DNA from: Engraulis encrasicolus
Lineage: Eukaryota; Chordata; Actinopteri; Clupeiformes; Engraulidae
Direction: 5' to 3'
DNA length: 64,000 nucleotides
NCBI RefSeq assembly: GCF_034702125.1
Contig: NC_085865.1
Span: forward strand, 45,174,445-45,238,444
The notes under the pieces are model-generated. The model searched no databases, had not been told where the DNA came from, and worked only from the letters and a program-made list of their open reading frames with translations. Both the position numbers and the translations under genes were made by a program. Of this stretch, positions 25,699-64,000 are shown in pieces (positions within the stretch are counted from its first letter, which is position 1; every line of letters starts with the position of its first letter).

Positions 25699-26249
25699 TG
25701 GCTGGGTCTCAAATCACGCACTTGTGCACTTCGGGCACTGTTTTTCAGTGCCTAGGGCGCTCACGCTGAAAATTTCAGTTGAGCCAGTGCACTGAAAGTG
25801 CCAGGATAATCCCCTAACAATGGCGGAAAAATGCAGTGCTTGAATGATGGACACTGCATGCACTAAACGGCGGCCATGTTGACAATGACAGGGAGGAAAT
25901 GTGGCATTCAGTTCAGTAGAAGAGTTTGGTCAACAGTCTCCTCCATTCTGTAAGTAATGTTGATGGGACACCAACCTTTACATGCCATCCAAAGTATTGT
26001 ATGTGTGATTGTTCTCCTTTGGTGTGAAGGACATGAAAATACAAGCACCAGACGCTGTGCATTGTAAACAGTAGCCAACTCATATTTTGGCGAGCTAATG
26101 TCATGCTCAGCCGTCACTTCCAGCGAGGGCACAGTCCATAGTAATCAAATTTTCCCATGACACTGTGCACTAAAGACCTCAGTGCACTGTGTGCACACTG
26201 ACTGTCAGTGTACTGCACTGACACAAGTGCGTGATTTGAGACATAGCCA
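25699..26249. mobile_element. about 550-bp TIR element upstream of zc2hc1a
   Basis: The left end TGGCTGGGTCTCAAATCACG and the reverse complement of the right end TGGCTATGTCTCAAATCACG continue to match through CACTTGTG. Both subterminal regions are rich in CACTG/CAGTG. No clear target duplication and no coding frame were seen. Confidence 0.75.
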
Positions 26250-26738
26250 CAGTGTTGGGAAAGTTACTCAAAAACTGTAATGTATTGATTACATGTTACT
26301 GTCTTTTCAAAATAATCCCTTACACTACAATAGCCTACTATATTTAAAATGTAGGCCTAAGGCATTACACTACTTTTGCATTACTAAGTTACTTTTGCCA
26401 AAAGAACTGTAGGCCTAAATATGGATCTGGCCATTTATTAGTGTAAATCAAGCTCATGGGTGGTGACGTTTTCACCTCCCATCCAGGAGGTGTTTTTGGC
26501 AGCATGTAGACGAAAAACTACCAGGTTCAGGAATAGCTTTTCTGACCCATCACACTGAATACAGGTCATTGTAGCCTAATGCATTTGTAGCTTGTGTTAG
26601 CCTATTTAGCAATGTAACTAAGTAAATATTACAGATTTTTGCCCTGTAATGCCTTACATTAGCCTAGTGCATTACAGCAAAAAGTAATGCATTACAGTAA
26701 TTAATTACTTTCGTAATGCGGTGTTACCCCCAACACTG
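26250..26738. mobile_element. CAGTGTTGGG...CCCAACACTG element next to zc2hc1a promoter
   Basis: Inverted ends CAGTGTTGGG, with ATTACTTT/GTAATGCATTAC-type subterminal sequence typical of a very common fish TIR repeat. It abuts the preceding element directly and ends 186 bp before the zc2hc1a ATG. Confidence 0.75.
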
Positions 26739-26749
26739 GTTAGTAGGGC

Positions 26750-26924
26750 CTACACACACACACCCTCTCACGTCTATGCTCACACCGCCCGCATAGAAAG
26801 CACGTCTTGGTTTTGGCCAGAGACAGAAGAACCAATGGCATTTCAGGATATTGGAATGTGAAGCGGCTTCTAGGACAATCCAGTTGCCACAGCATCATCG
26901 GGGCGCTGTACGCCAGGAGCAGAG
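26750..26924 (+). promoter_or_regulatory. zc2hc1a: putative zc2hc1a core promoter and 5' UTR
   Basis: This is the only non-repeat sequence between a TIR element ending at 26738 and the ATG at 26925. It contains a CCAAT box (26832-26836) about 90 bp before the ATG and is more GC-rich than its surroundings. No TATA box was seen. The start site is not determined. Confidence 0.4.
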
Positions 26925-38890
<11,966 letters not shown>

Positions 38891-39459
38891 TTTTCTGGTA
38901 CTGTGTGTTATTTACTTCATACATTACTTCAACTTCTTAACCTATGTGTGCGAAACTCCGAAACATTCATTAATATGTTGTGGGACCATCTACCATTCCA
39001 GCTGCCTGTCTTTTTTAACATGTTGCAACTGCAATGTTTTCAGCCCCACTAAGCTTTGCAAAACGCTCCTATAATATCACTGTAGGACGTTCTTTAAGAT
39101 AGCGATTAGTGAGTGATGGGCTTCATTTCTTTCTACCTGGGGTGTGTCAGTAAGAGCAAGTGCAAGTTAAATGCCTCTCACTCCCACATTCAAATGAGCC
39201 CTCACACTCTTCACTCGGGGCGAAAAGGTGCTGTGCAAGGTGCCAACCAACACACAACGAGCATTGTGGAGTAGAGGGCTTTGCTTGAGAGGGTTTGGCT
39301 GACTCGAAAGGATTTGGCCCCAAAACGACAACTGTCTGACCTTCGCTGTAGTTCTTTACCATCAACCATCCAGGTTAAATTTTAGATAGCTATGCCTCTA
39401 TCTAATTGTGTCTAGTTAACCTAAATAAATTCATTTGAAGAACCCATATACGGTATATA

Positions 39460-39649
39460 CAGTGGTGTAGTCTACTTTTTTATGGTGGGTATACTGTATA
39501 TTTGAGCATTTTTTGAAGTGGGTATACTGTATATATTTGTGCTATTCAAATCAATGGATCAATCAATTTTAAGTGGGTATACTGAAATCCCTGAAATTTA
39601 GAAGTGGGTATACTCCGTATACCCGCGTTCTACGTAGACTACACCACTG
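39460..39649. mobile_element. 190-bp hAT-type MITE with perfect 8-bp target duplication
   Basis: Perfect 16-bp inverted ends (CAGTGGTGTAGTCTAC and its reverse complement) bounded by the 8-bp direct repeat GGTATATA (39452-39459 and 39650-39657). The interior repeats an AAGTGGGTATACTG motif. A diverged copy of the family is at 24511-24975. Confidence 0.93.
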
Positions 39650-41607
39650 GGTATATAAGCAGTCTACACAACAACATTTCTGCAATGAGAAGTAATTGTG
39701 AAAAATTGCCTGTAAGGTGAAGAGTGTACAGAACACTGATATATTCTGGTAAGTGAGAAGTTATAGCTGGGCTTTGATAGTTTCACGATCAGTTATGGGC
39801 AAGGGTGAGCAGGACATTTTCTCCGAGGCCAAGGGCCCTCATATTTCCTGTGGGGGGTCATGTTGTGTGACATTAGCAGGCCGTAAGAGCGACTCTTATC
39901 AGTGTCTTGCCCTGGGGCCCTGTGTCATCATATCTTCTGCTGCCTCCTCCCCCCACTTTGTTGTAATAAATGCCACAAATTCGTTTTGAATGTGAACTGT
40001 GAACTTTAGGGTTTTTTTCTATTTTATTTTTTTAATTATTTTTATTCTCTAGGCCACAGTCTGAGTCTGTTGGAACTTATCTCACTGCCACCCGAACAGC
40101 AGCCCCGGGGCATTTCAAAGGTCAAGTTCATTTGAATGTTTCACCACATTCAAATGGAATACAAACATGTATACAGCCATGCAGAGCAGTGACATTAAAC
40201 GTATTGAAAGGATCAACTTCTTTATATTTATTTCCAGTAAAGGTATGTTGACCCTTAACATAAACAACAACATGTGTACTACACATAGAGACAATTACCC
40301 AAAAGATCCATAAAAAAACAAAAAAAACAATCAGAAATGAAAAGCCCAAAAGAAGGCTAGTTGTAGCTAAGTGACATCTGAATTCATGGCCTACAGATAA
40401 CAATGTGACTGCACAGTGTTCCAGTGTTAATGCATTAACCCCTTGCATTCCTTGAGTGTCTACTCATTATGTCATGGAGCGTGCGTGCGTGTGTGTGTGT
40501 GTGTGTGTGTGTTGGGAGGGGGGGGGGTACTAATGCTGCTCTGTCTCAGCGGTAATTATAGTGGTGATGAGGCCTGCGATGAGGGGACGCATGACAATCA
40601 TGTGACCCTCATATCTGGGAATGTCACCTGGACCACGGAGTGCGTGTGTGTGTGCGTGCGTGTGTGTGTGTGTATATGTTTACAAGTGTAGAAAGAGACG
40701 AGTGGAAGTTTAGTGACTTCAATGTGCAGGAGGATTTATCTGATACCGTCACCTGTTAATCACTTCCATTCTCTGAACAGTGTTGCCAGATGTGTGATCA
40801 AAGCCCTCCCAAAAGGTTCTCAAAAAACGCCAAAATGCACTAAATTCCGCCTAATTTCAAGGCCCCAAATGGCCCATTTTCCCCGTTTTTACCCGCACAC
40901 GGCCATCCCAAGTAGCCCAATTGGGCGGGTAACCGCCTCATCTGGCAACACTGGCTCAGAAGGCCTGGGCGTAGAGAGCACTGCATCTACTTTGCCTCTG
41001 CAAATCTTCTGTGTTGTGCTGTCTGCTGTGCTTCTGGTCCATTGTGTTCAAGAAGCAGTGTTGCAGAAGGAAAACACAACTGAATGAAAAGAAATGAGTG
41101 TAATTACGTCATTGAGAAATCCAATTTCATTATGACTGCAGTAGGCATGTAAAGCATTTCTGCCTTCCAAACAATCTGATTGTGCTTAAATTAGATTTGT
41201 CCGTCTGTGTATGTTGTTGAGGAGAAACACGATGAGTGAACTTGTCAGTGTGTGGAAAACAACCAGTCGGGATAGACTGTTACTGGGCCGTCAACAAGAG
41301 GGGAGAAATGGGCAAGTTGCCTTGGCCCTGGGAGAGAGGGGTCCCAGAATTGGGGTCGTATCCACGTTGTATTGAGAGGATAGGTGTGCACAGATAGAGA
41401 CTGGATGGTGCTAAGGCCTTTGCCATTCTGAACAAAAAAATGTACCGTGGTTCATGTTTATATTATCAACAATGCAGCCATAATACACCGATATAACATA
41501 TATACACCCCCCCACCCCAACCAAAGCTGCCAGTGGCCCTTGGCTGCATTTCCCAAAAACTCTGAAGTAGTCCTTAAGCTTAAGTAGTCCTTACTATAAG
41601 TGTGAGA

Positions 41608-41797
41608 TGCCGCCTAGGCAATATATCATATCACCAAAAGTTTATGCATAAACTAATTGTATTGGACGACATACAATGTTTTGTTCTGGTATATGCAAAT
41701 AAAATTCTTGCTAAAGTGCATGTGCGAGGTAAAATTGTGTATTTATAAACTTTTAGTGATGATGTGAAACCTATTTCTGGTGTATTGCCTAGGCGGC
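41608..41797. mobile_element. about 190-bp TIR mini-element
   Basis: Inverted ends GCCGCCTAGGCAATA (left) and TATTGCCTAGGCGGC (right, ending 41797), with TTTATGCATAAAC and ATTTATAAAC AT-rich palindromes inside. No clear target duplication was seen. Confidence 0.7.
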
Positions 41798-42444
41798 CCC
41801 ACATCGCCAGTGGAGACATGAATATGTATTGAAAGTGGGTCATATATATCGTAGAATAGTTGCATACATTTCTAATTTGGTGCCTTTTTGGCCGAGAAAA
41901 GGCAGAAAATTACTTTTTAGTGCTTGTGTATTTGTGACAACAATCCCCATAATGCATTGCAATGCTCAAGTTCCACCATTGCTCAAGCAATGCTCAAGCA
42001 CCACCATTCAAAAGTATGACTGGTGCAATGGAAAGCCTAATGCAGATGGGTGGAGTGTCCCTTTAAGTACTACTTAGGGGAGGGGGCATTCTCAGGCCAG
42101 CACGGAAATTGGGGGGCTCTCTGGGCTAATTTAAATGGGGAAGCAGGAGACTTCTACTTCATAAGATTATTGAACATAGCAGGTAATCAAGATATTGATG
42201 GATCTGTGCTGTTGTAATGGCAAATACACCCAACTAGAAGAAAACATTTAACCAATTTTGACGTTTGATTGTTACTGTTTGTATTGGGAAAGAAATGTAT
42301 GTTTCTGTGCATATGCTATATTACAGTGATTTATTTAAAAATATATAAACTATATGGTGGGCAGAGAAAAAACAGAAGAACTGTCTCTTGATCTAAATCT
42401 ACTGTATTGACCACCTTCATCTTGCCAGAGTTAGAAGCGCTAGT

Positions 42445-43004
<560 letters not shown>

Positions 43005-43874
43005 TAAAACAGACAAATAACACGCAAGAGCAAGAGGCAGGTGATGTGATATGGTCCAGCAGTTTATTTTCATTCCTCAAGAGGCACCAATTTAGTTTAT
43101 TTAAAGGGCCATGACGCACTATACCTCTGCACCCACATGGAACATCCTATAGATTTACATCGGGTCTGCTCAATCTACACAGCATAACACGCAAGCACGC
43201 ACGCGCACACGCACACACACACACGGCCTACATGATTCATAGGCCATTGCTGTGAACATTTGCATGTACTGTACACGTGTAGCACACACACACACGCACG
43301 CACACACATGAGCAGATAAACATGCAGGCCATTCCTCTGAATAGAGGCTTGGGACAAATCAAAAGACAACTCACACTTTGTACACATAGGGTCCATCCCA
43401 ATATCTAACCTCCTGTCTTCTCCTTTTGCTTGTGACCTTGTGATGCCAGGCAAGACACCATTGACGATAGAAGTTTTATTCAAAACCAATACTCAATGAA
43501 CCATTTGTTTGTTTGAATTGCTTGAAGAAGGTCAGTAGACCGAAACGTGCAGTAAACCAGGCAAATGTGAACAGTGTGCGGGAGCTTTCTTTGCTCTATT
43601 CAATACATCACAAAAGCACAATTAAAAGGTAATATTCGTATTTGCAATGGAGATGTTGAATGGGGAAAAGTCCCCGTAAAAGTTGTTCTACCTAGGCTGA
43701 CAGCAGGTAAAGTTATATTGTTTTCATCACGGAGGCGGGCGTCAGCGAAGCAGCAGGCCACAAGCAAAAGGCCGGGACGAGAGGTTAGTTGGACCCATAT
43801 ACACATAAGGTACACACTCACACATGACTGGTAGAATGATTGCACAGGTGTTGACCTCTCCATAGCAGACTTGT

Positions 43875-44063
43875 ACAAAATTCCGAATTGAATGAATTGA
43901 AATTCACAGTAATGCCATAATATGAACACTAGGTGGTGGTGTTCTATGTACTCTCGATGGGTGGTATAGATTAAATTCAAAGAAATTCAAGGTAATGACA
44001 CCACTTAGTGTTCGTATTATGGCATTACTTTGAATTTCAATTCATTCAATTCTGAATTTCTTA
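43875..44063. mobile_element. about 190-bp inverted-repeat mini-element
   Basis: The left arm contains GAATTGAATGAATTGAAATT and AGTAATGCCATAATATGAAC. The right arm holds the reverse complements with few mismatches. Arms are about 65 bp around a short unique loop (about 43945-43990). Confidence 0.78.
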
Positions 44064-44998
44064 CACGCCTGCTCCATAGAACCTCATTGAGGTAGATTTT
44101 TGCATTCTCATTCATGTGACGATACTGTGCCTGTGTGTGTCTGCATCTGTGCTGTGCTCTCAGGGGGGTTATTATAGAAAATGGGTTTAATACCTCACCT
44201 GGATAAGTTAACGCTGAGAAAGTGGTAAACTGTTCAATAGAATATGGCAAAAGTGCAAAGTGCAGTAACTACGCCAACATTGAAACTGAGAAAAAAGGCG
44301 TTCAAAGCCTTGGTATTAGGTTTGCTATTGTAGTGACTGCAAAATTTGACATAGCAATATCTCTAGAAAAAAGGGACACATTTGGACTCAATTCTGACAA
44401 GTTACAAAGTTACTGCACTTTGCCTTTGCAATAGAATAGCCTTGCGGTCTTTGCTTTGACACAGAATGAACATGTGACATGTGAAGAGTCTCATTCCTAC
44501 AGGCCATGTTATCCAAACAGTTACGCTGAGGACAGTTAACTCCTCATTTCAAGGAACATCTTCAGTTCCGATTGATGTACTCCCACCCTTCACAAAATCA
44601 GATGCCATACAGAATGATGCTGTTCTACTCCATTAGAAAGTTTACAATGTACTCAAAAGTCAACATACGTAGCTGGGTGAGTCACTAAACTGCCTGCTTG
44701 TAGGTAAAACCCCCCTCTGTGCTTTTAGGGACTTCATGTAGCTGCTCTCATCTCATCCACCTTTAAATATCGAGATGACTCTTTCTGTGCACCCCTGGTT
44801 CTTAGCACCACGATCCTCTTTAGCCCCCCCCCTGCCATGCAGTGTACACACGAGCACATGTGAATGGCAGGCGCATGTCGCTGTCATTTTAACCCAATTA
44901 GCAGTCTGACCTATAGCCTCCCCCTTCACCCTCAGCACAGGCCCAAATGCAGGCTTTACCACAAATAGCCAGCTTTACGCTGGATTACAACACAGAGT

Positions 44999-45000
<2 letters not shown>

Positions 45001-45075
<75 letters not shown>
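45001..45075. repeat. (GA)n microsatellite
   Basis: About 37 uninterrupted GA units between the two convergent genes. Confidence 0.97.
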
Positions 45076-45076
<1 letters not shown>

Positions 45077-48000
45077 ACAACACATACTGACAGTGACATG
45101 TCATGAATATGGTGTCATAAAATTGAAGAGACTATTACAAACTACAAAGATAATGAGTATAGTGCTGGAAGAAAATAAACATGTATATTTTGCTGATAGA
45201 GTCTAAAGTACAACACCACAAGGTACTGTAGAAAACAGACAAAGAAACAAACAAAATTACACAGTGCTTTGGTAATGAATAACTGCAAGAGCTAGCAGAA
45301 AGGTACCAGAGAAATATTCTGAACAATGGACAACAGTTTTTCCTTAAATTACATATTGACAGGTCACACACCCCCTTTAATCTGCAAGTGTGTAGTGTTC
45401 TGCTGAGCAATGCACAACTGCGCCCTCTTCAGGGAGGATGAGTAACTACAGAAACGCCATCATTCATAAGTGATCTTTTAGAGACCCTTTTCTTCCATTC
45501 AGCAGTTTTGCCTCAAAGACAAGCCAAGGGATGAATAAACTACTGCACACTTCATCTGTTCATATCCTCTTTTTTTTAATGTTGTGCATCTTTACACGCG
45601 CATACACACAAACACGCATACATACATACATACATGTGGTTTCACAAACACACTTGAACTTTTCTGACTGATGCTTCTGAGCCATGTTTTGCTTGTGCTG
45701 GTTGCTCCCACAGATACCCAGGTCAGTGGCTTCAGCAGAAGCCAACCCATTGCTTTGCCGTTTCTCCAGTCGCGAGTAACAGGCAAAGCAGAGGCTTCCA
45801 GTTATACCTCCTACTTCCTCCTACTCCTTTCCAAACGTTTGGCACATTTTCTCCTATTTTACAATTGTCAGAGCATCTCAATATTTAAGCTAAAAATAAT
45901 GTAACATAATTTTTTTCCTTCTTCTCAACCTTTCACGACATAACAGTGCTGGATAAAATAAAAGACGATACTAAACTGAAACAAACTGCTTTCTCAGTAA
46001 CCAAGAAAGGGGGAAAAAATTAAATGTCTTAAAAATCTGCCAGAGTTAACTTCACACCACAATACAGACACAATGTAAATTCGCTATAAATGGGAATATT
46101 AGCATTTGAGTATGACGATGACCTGCTTTTTTTATTGAATCCAGTCAATGTCCGAGAGATGAAGCTGAAACTTAAAAAAAAGAAAATAAATCCAAAAAAG
46201 AAAAGCTACACATCATGCAAAAAAGGAAATGTTGTGTGGAACCTTTTGCAACAAGAATCTGGTGGAAAATAAACTATGACGACCATGACAAAGTGAACAT
46301 TTCAACCTGGCCTGCAAATAAAACTAAAGAAATAGTGCATCATCATCATCATCATCATCATGACCTCAGCCTATTGATAAACGACAAGTCATGCGTACTG
46401 CAAGTCTATATGTAAGCTACTTCCTCCTCTTCCACATGGAGGTGACTGCTTTGGTACAGATAATGTGAAGGAAGCCATCCCCAAATCCGTCTTTCCTAAC
46501 CCCATTGCCCCCCCCCATCCATACCCCCCTCAACGCCAGCCCAAGCACGGCCATGGTCATTTCCCTCTCTACCAGCAGCACAAAGGCCGATGCCTGAGCT
46601 TTGGAACACGACTAGGCTATTTCTGCAACGGCACCATTCCACAGTGGTACATGGTGTTGGATAAAAACACGTGAAAGAATAGAACAGCTTAACACTGTTG
46701 CAACTACCAGCAAACCATTTACTATGCAAAAACTGCGACCATTAAGGGACTGTTTTTATGCCACAAATGGTTTGTCCGTAGCAGTGGCAGCGTTGCACTG
46801 CCCGGTGAGCTGGATAAAAATTGAAAAGGAGACCGTCTTTTGTATGACCATGCTCCCAATATCAGGGTCATCCTTTACGGGCCTTAAATTAATGCCACAG
46901 TGGGCCAGTGTGGTCAGAATATTCCCGGTGGATTTTAGTGTCTCACTCCACCCCTGCCAATTGGCCACTTGCTTATTTGGGCAAGAGCTGATGCACTGAT
47001 CCAAACTGAAACGGATGTGGCCCAGATGCGGTTCTGATGGGGATATTGTGGGGGGGGAAGCGTCCGGAGCTGGACCAAATCAACTCCACACTCGGCTGTT
47101 ACTTGGCAACTGCCTCCCATACTACCTCAGTCAACAATAATTGGTATGGATTTAGATTCATGTGACTTCACAAAAATAAAAACTACTATTGCACATTCCG
47201 ATCATACTCTCGTGTTTTCGGCCTATCCCTTACACAAGAGACACCTAACATCTCTCATAGATAACATGCACACACGCATGCACACACGCACGTGCACACA
47301 CACACATACACACACATACACACACACGCAAACTCGGCAAAAACGTTTTAGCATTGCATCCCCCTGAAATAAAAGAAAGAACTAAAGCAATCGATCCCTT
47401 CATATGACGTACAGTTTCAAAATAATCGGAGACACTTCATAAAGCATGGCGTGACCCCTTCTGAAAGCAGAAACAAACGACAGAGCAGAATGGACCTCTT
47501 TTAGACTGTGCAGGTCAGACCAGATTATCCCACTGTAGCGCATCGTCAAGGTTACACAAAAACAAACAAATAAACAAACAAGCAATCTTGTATTTCAGCT
47601 CTGACAATAAAGCACTGTCTCTGTGGGACTCTGAAGACCAAACTATTCCACTGTTACCTCTCTCTTGGCTGGTCAGAAAATAAAGATAAAAGCAAGGGGA
47701 AAACAGAAACAGAAACAATGAGAGAGTAACATGACATGATGCCTCTTTACATACACTGGCATGGGTTGCTGAATGTACAGTTGCTATCACAGACCAATGC
47801 ACACACAGAAAATGCTTGAAAACATACATACACAGGCATACCAGTACATCCATACACACAGATACGTACATACAAACGTACATCCACACATTGAGGAGAC
47901 AGAGAAGTTGACGAACCAATCACAGCAAGACAGGAAGTGGACAAAACATAAAACAAAAACAAAACAGTTTGTTGCCAAAGGCAACGTAAAAATGGTCGTA

Positions 48001-48279
48001 TTCCTCTCCGGCCCTCGGCTGAAGGGGGTTTGCTCTCACGTTACCAACTGCCTCTTCACTGACAGTTGGAACAGAACCCCACTGGGATATGGTAGGCAAG
48101 GGGGGTAGGGCTACCAAAAAAAAAGCCCCCTCCACCACTCTTTTCAAAAAACAAACATTGCCAGCTGTAATGCCACCACTGAAAAATAGTCTCCCGTCTC
48201 CCGTCGATCTTTCCGGAACTTTAAAGATGTGGCCAGGGGAAAGAGCAGGTGGCCGGTTACTGCCGGCAACTTGACCTTC

Positions 48280-63299
<15,020 letters not shown>

Positions 63300-63739
63300 C
63301 TATGGGGAAGGAGGCAGAGACAGGTCAGAGAAAGGGAGAACAAATCAGCATTACTAACTGTAAAGTGCATTGAGCAGCATGTCTTGTACGAATAAAGTTA
63401 CTATTATTATGATTTATTTATTTTCAATTAGGATTCATACTTTAATAGCCAGCAGTTGAAGTCTAGGAGAAGGAGGCAGAGACAGGAATGGGGGAGTATA
63501 GTATGACATCTCAAGAGCATAGATACATGGGACCGTGACAGTGACAGACTTGAGTCAGACATGAGTGTATGACACTTCAAGCATGACCTCAAGTACCAGC
63601 AGCTGAAGCCTAGGAGAAGGAGGCAGAGGCAGGACTGGGGGAGCCAATCAGCACGTGACACAGACGTTACCTCCAGTACAAGTTTAAAAAAATACTCAGC
63701 ACCTGAGGTATATGGAGCAGGGCCAGTGGGGGAATACAT

Positions 63740-63924
63740 TAGCCTGATTATCATCGACTTTCAAATCTCTTCGAGACTTGGTCTGACCAAGAGCATAACA
63801 ATTAACATTTCCCAAACAGCTTTTCCCAAATGGACTCCCTTGGTTTGCAAATGATTGTTTGCTTCCCAACAAAGTGGGAGGAGTTCCCGTATTTGCAGCA
63901 ACGCTGAAGCTGTTGCGTCACTAG
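63740..63924 (+). repeat. R1 repeat copy, cut off by another insertion
   Basis: Begins TAGCCTGATTATCATCGACT and follows R1 to GAAGCTGTTGCGTCACTAG, lacking an internal block. It stops at 63924, where a different repeat starts (GATGCACCGGATCC). Confidence 0.78.
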
Positions 63925-64000
63925 TAGAGATGCACCGGATCCTGATTTTTAGGATCCTGCCGGATACCGGATCCACTGCTTAAGATCCTGCCGGATCCGG
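63925..64000 (+). repeat. left end of hAT-like element with GGATCC-rich ends (truncated by window)
   Basis: Starts TAGAGATGCACCGGATCCTG, a common hAT-family terminus (C/TAGAGATGCACCG). GGATCCTGCC/GGATACCGGATCC motifs then recur. It is inserted into R1 and runs off the window edge. Confidence 0.6.

Overview
The window is vertebrate nuclear DNA, almost certainly from a ray-finned (teleost) fish. The evidence is three vertebrate genes split by GT-AG introns, very dense (CA)n, (GA)n and (CT)n microsatellites, a Tc1-type transposon of the kind common in fish, several hAT-like miniature elements and tRNA-derived SINEs. I cannot name the species. No bacterial features, CRISPR arrays, rRNA genes or intact tRNA genes were seen. 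Most open reading frames longer than 60 codons are read-through of microsatellites or interspersed repeats.

Layout. (1) Positions 1-16319 are the 5' part of intron 1 of gfod1, which lies on the minus strand. Only its first coding exon (16320-16572) is in the window, with a CpG-rich 5' region up to about 17150. The intron holds a degenerate Tc1 transposon (5667-7239), minisatellites, a hairpin element and SINE-like pieces. (2) Positions 17150-26750 are intergenic and rich in transposons: tRNA-SINEs, a 2.85 kb terminal-inverted-repeat (TIR) element with an internal three-exon gene-like structure (20626-23475), a nested hAT-like MITE, and two TIR elements ending about 190 bp before the next gene. 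(3) Positions 26925-37759 (plus) hold the complete coding region of zc2hc1a in ten exons (330 residues), with a 3' UTR to about 38890. (4) Positions 38900-48279 are intergenic and probably include the 3' UTR of the next gene. (5) Positions 48280-63299 (minus) hold the last nine coding exons of a K-Cl cotransporter. The sequence fits slc12a7 (KCC4); the membrane domain lies beyond the right edge.

The three genes have unrelated jobs: a putative NAD(P)-binding oxidoreductase-like protein, a C2HC zinc-finger protein and an ion cotransporter. Nothing suggests an operon-like link. The points most worth a second look are a KCC2-type cassette exon carrying a Ser940-like site inside slc12a7, a diverged partial copy of an slc12a7 exon embedded in (CA)n, a 1.6 kb foldback transposon with a perfect 8-bp target duplication in the last slc12a7 intron, the unrecognised 2.85 kb TIR element, a 30-nt microexon in zc2hc1a, and dinucleotide repeats lying against several splice sites.
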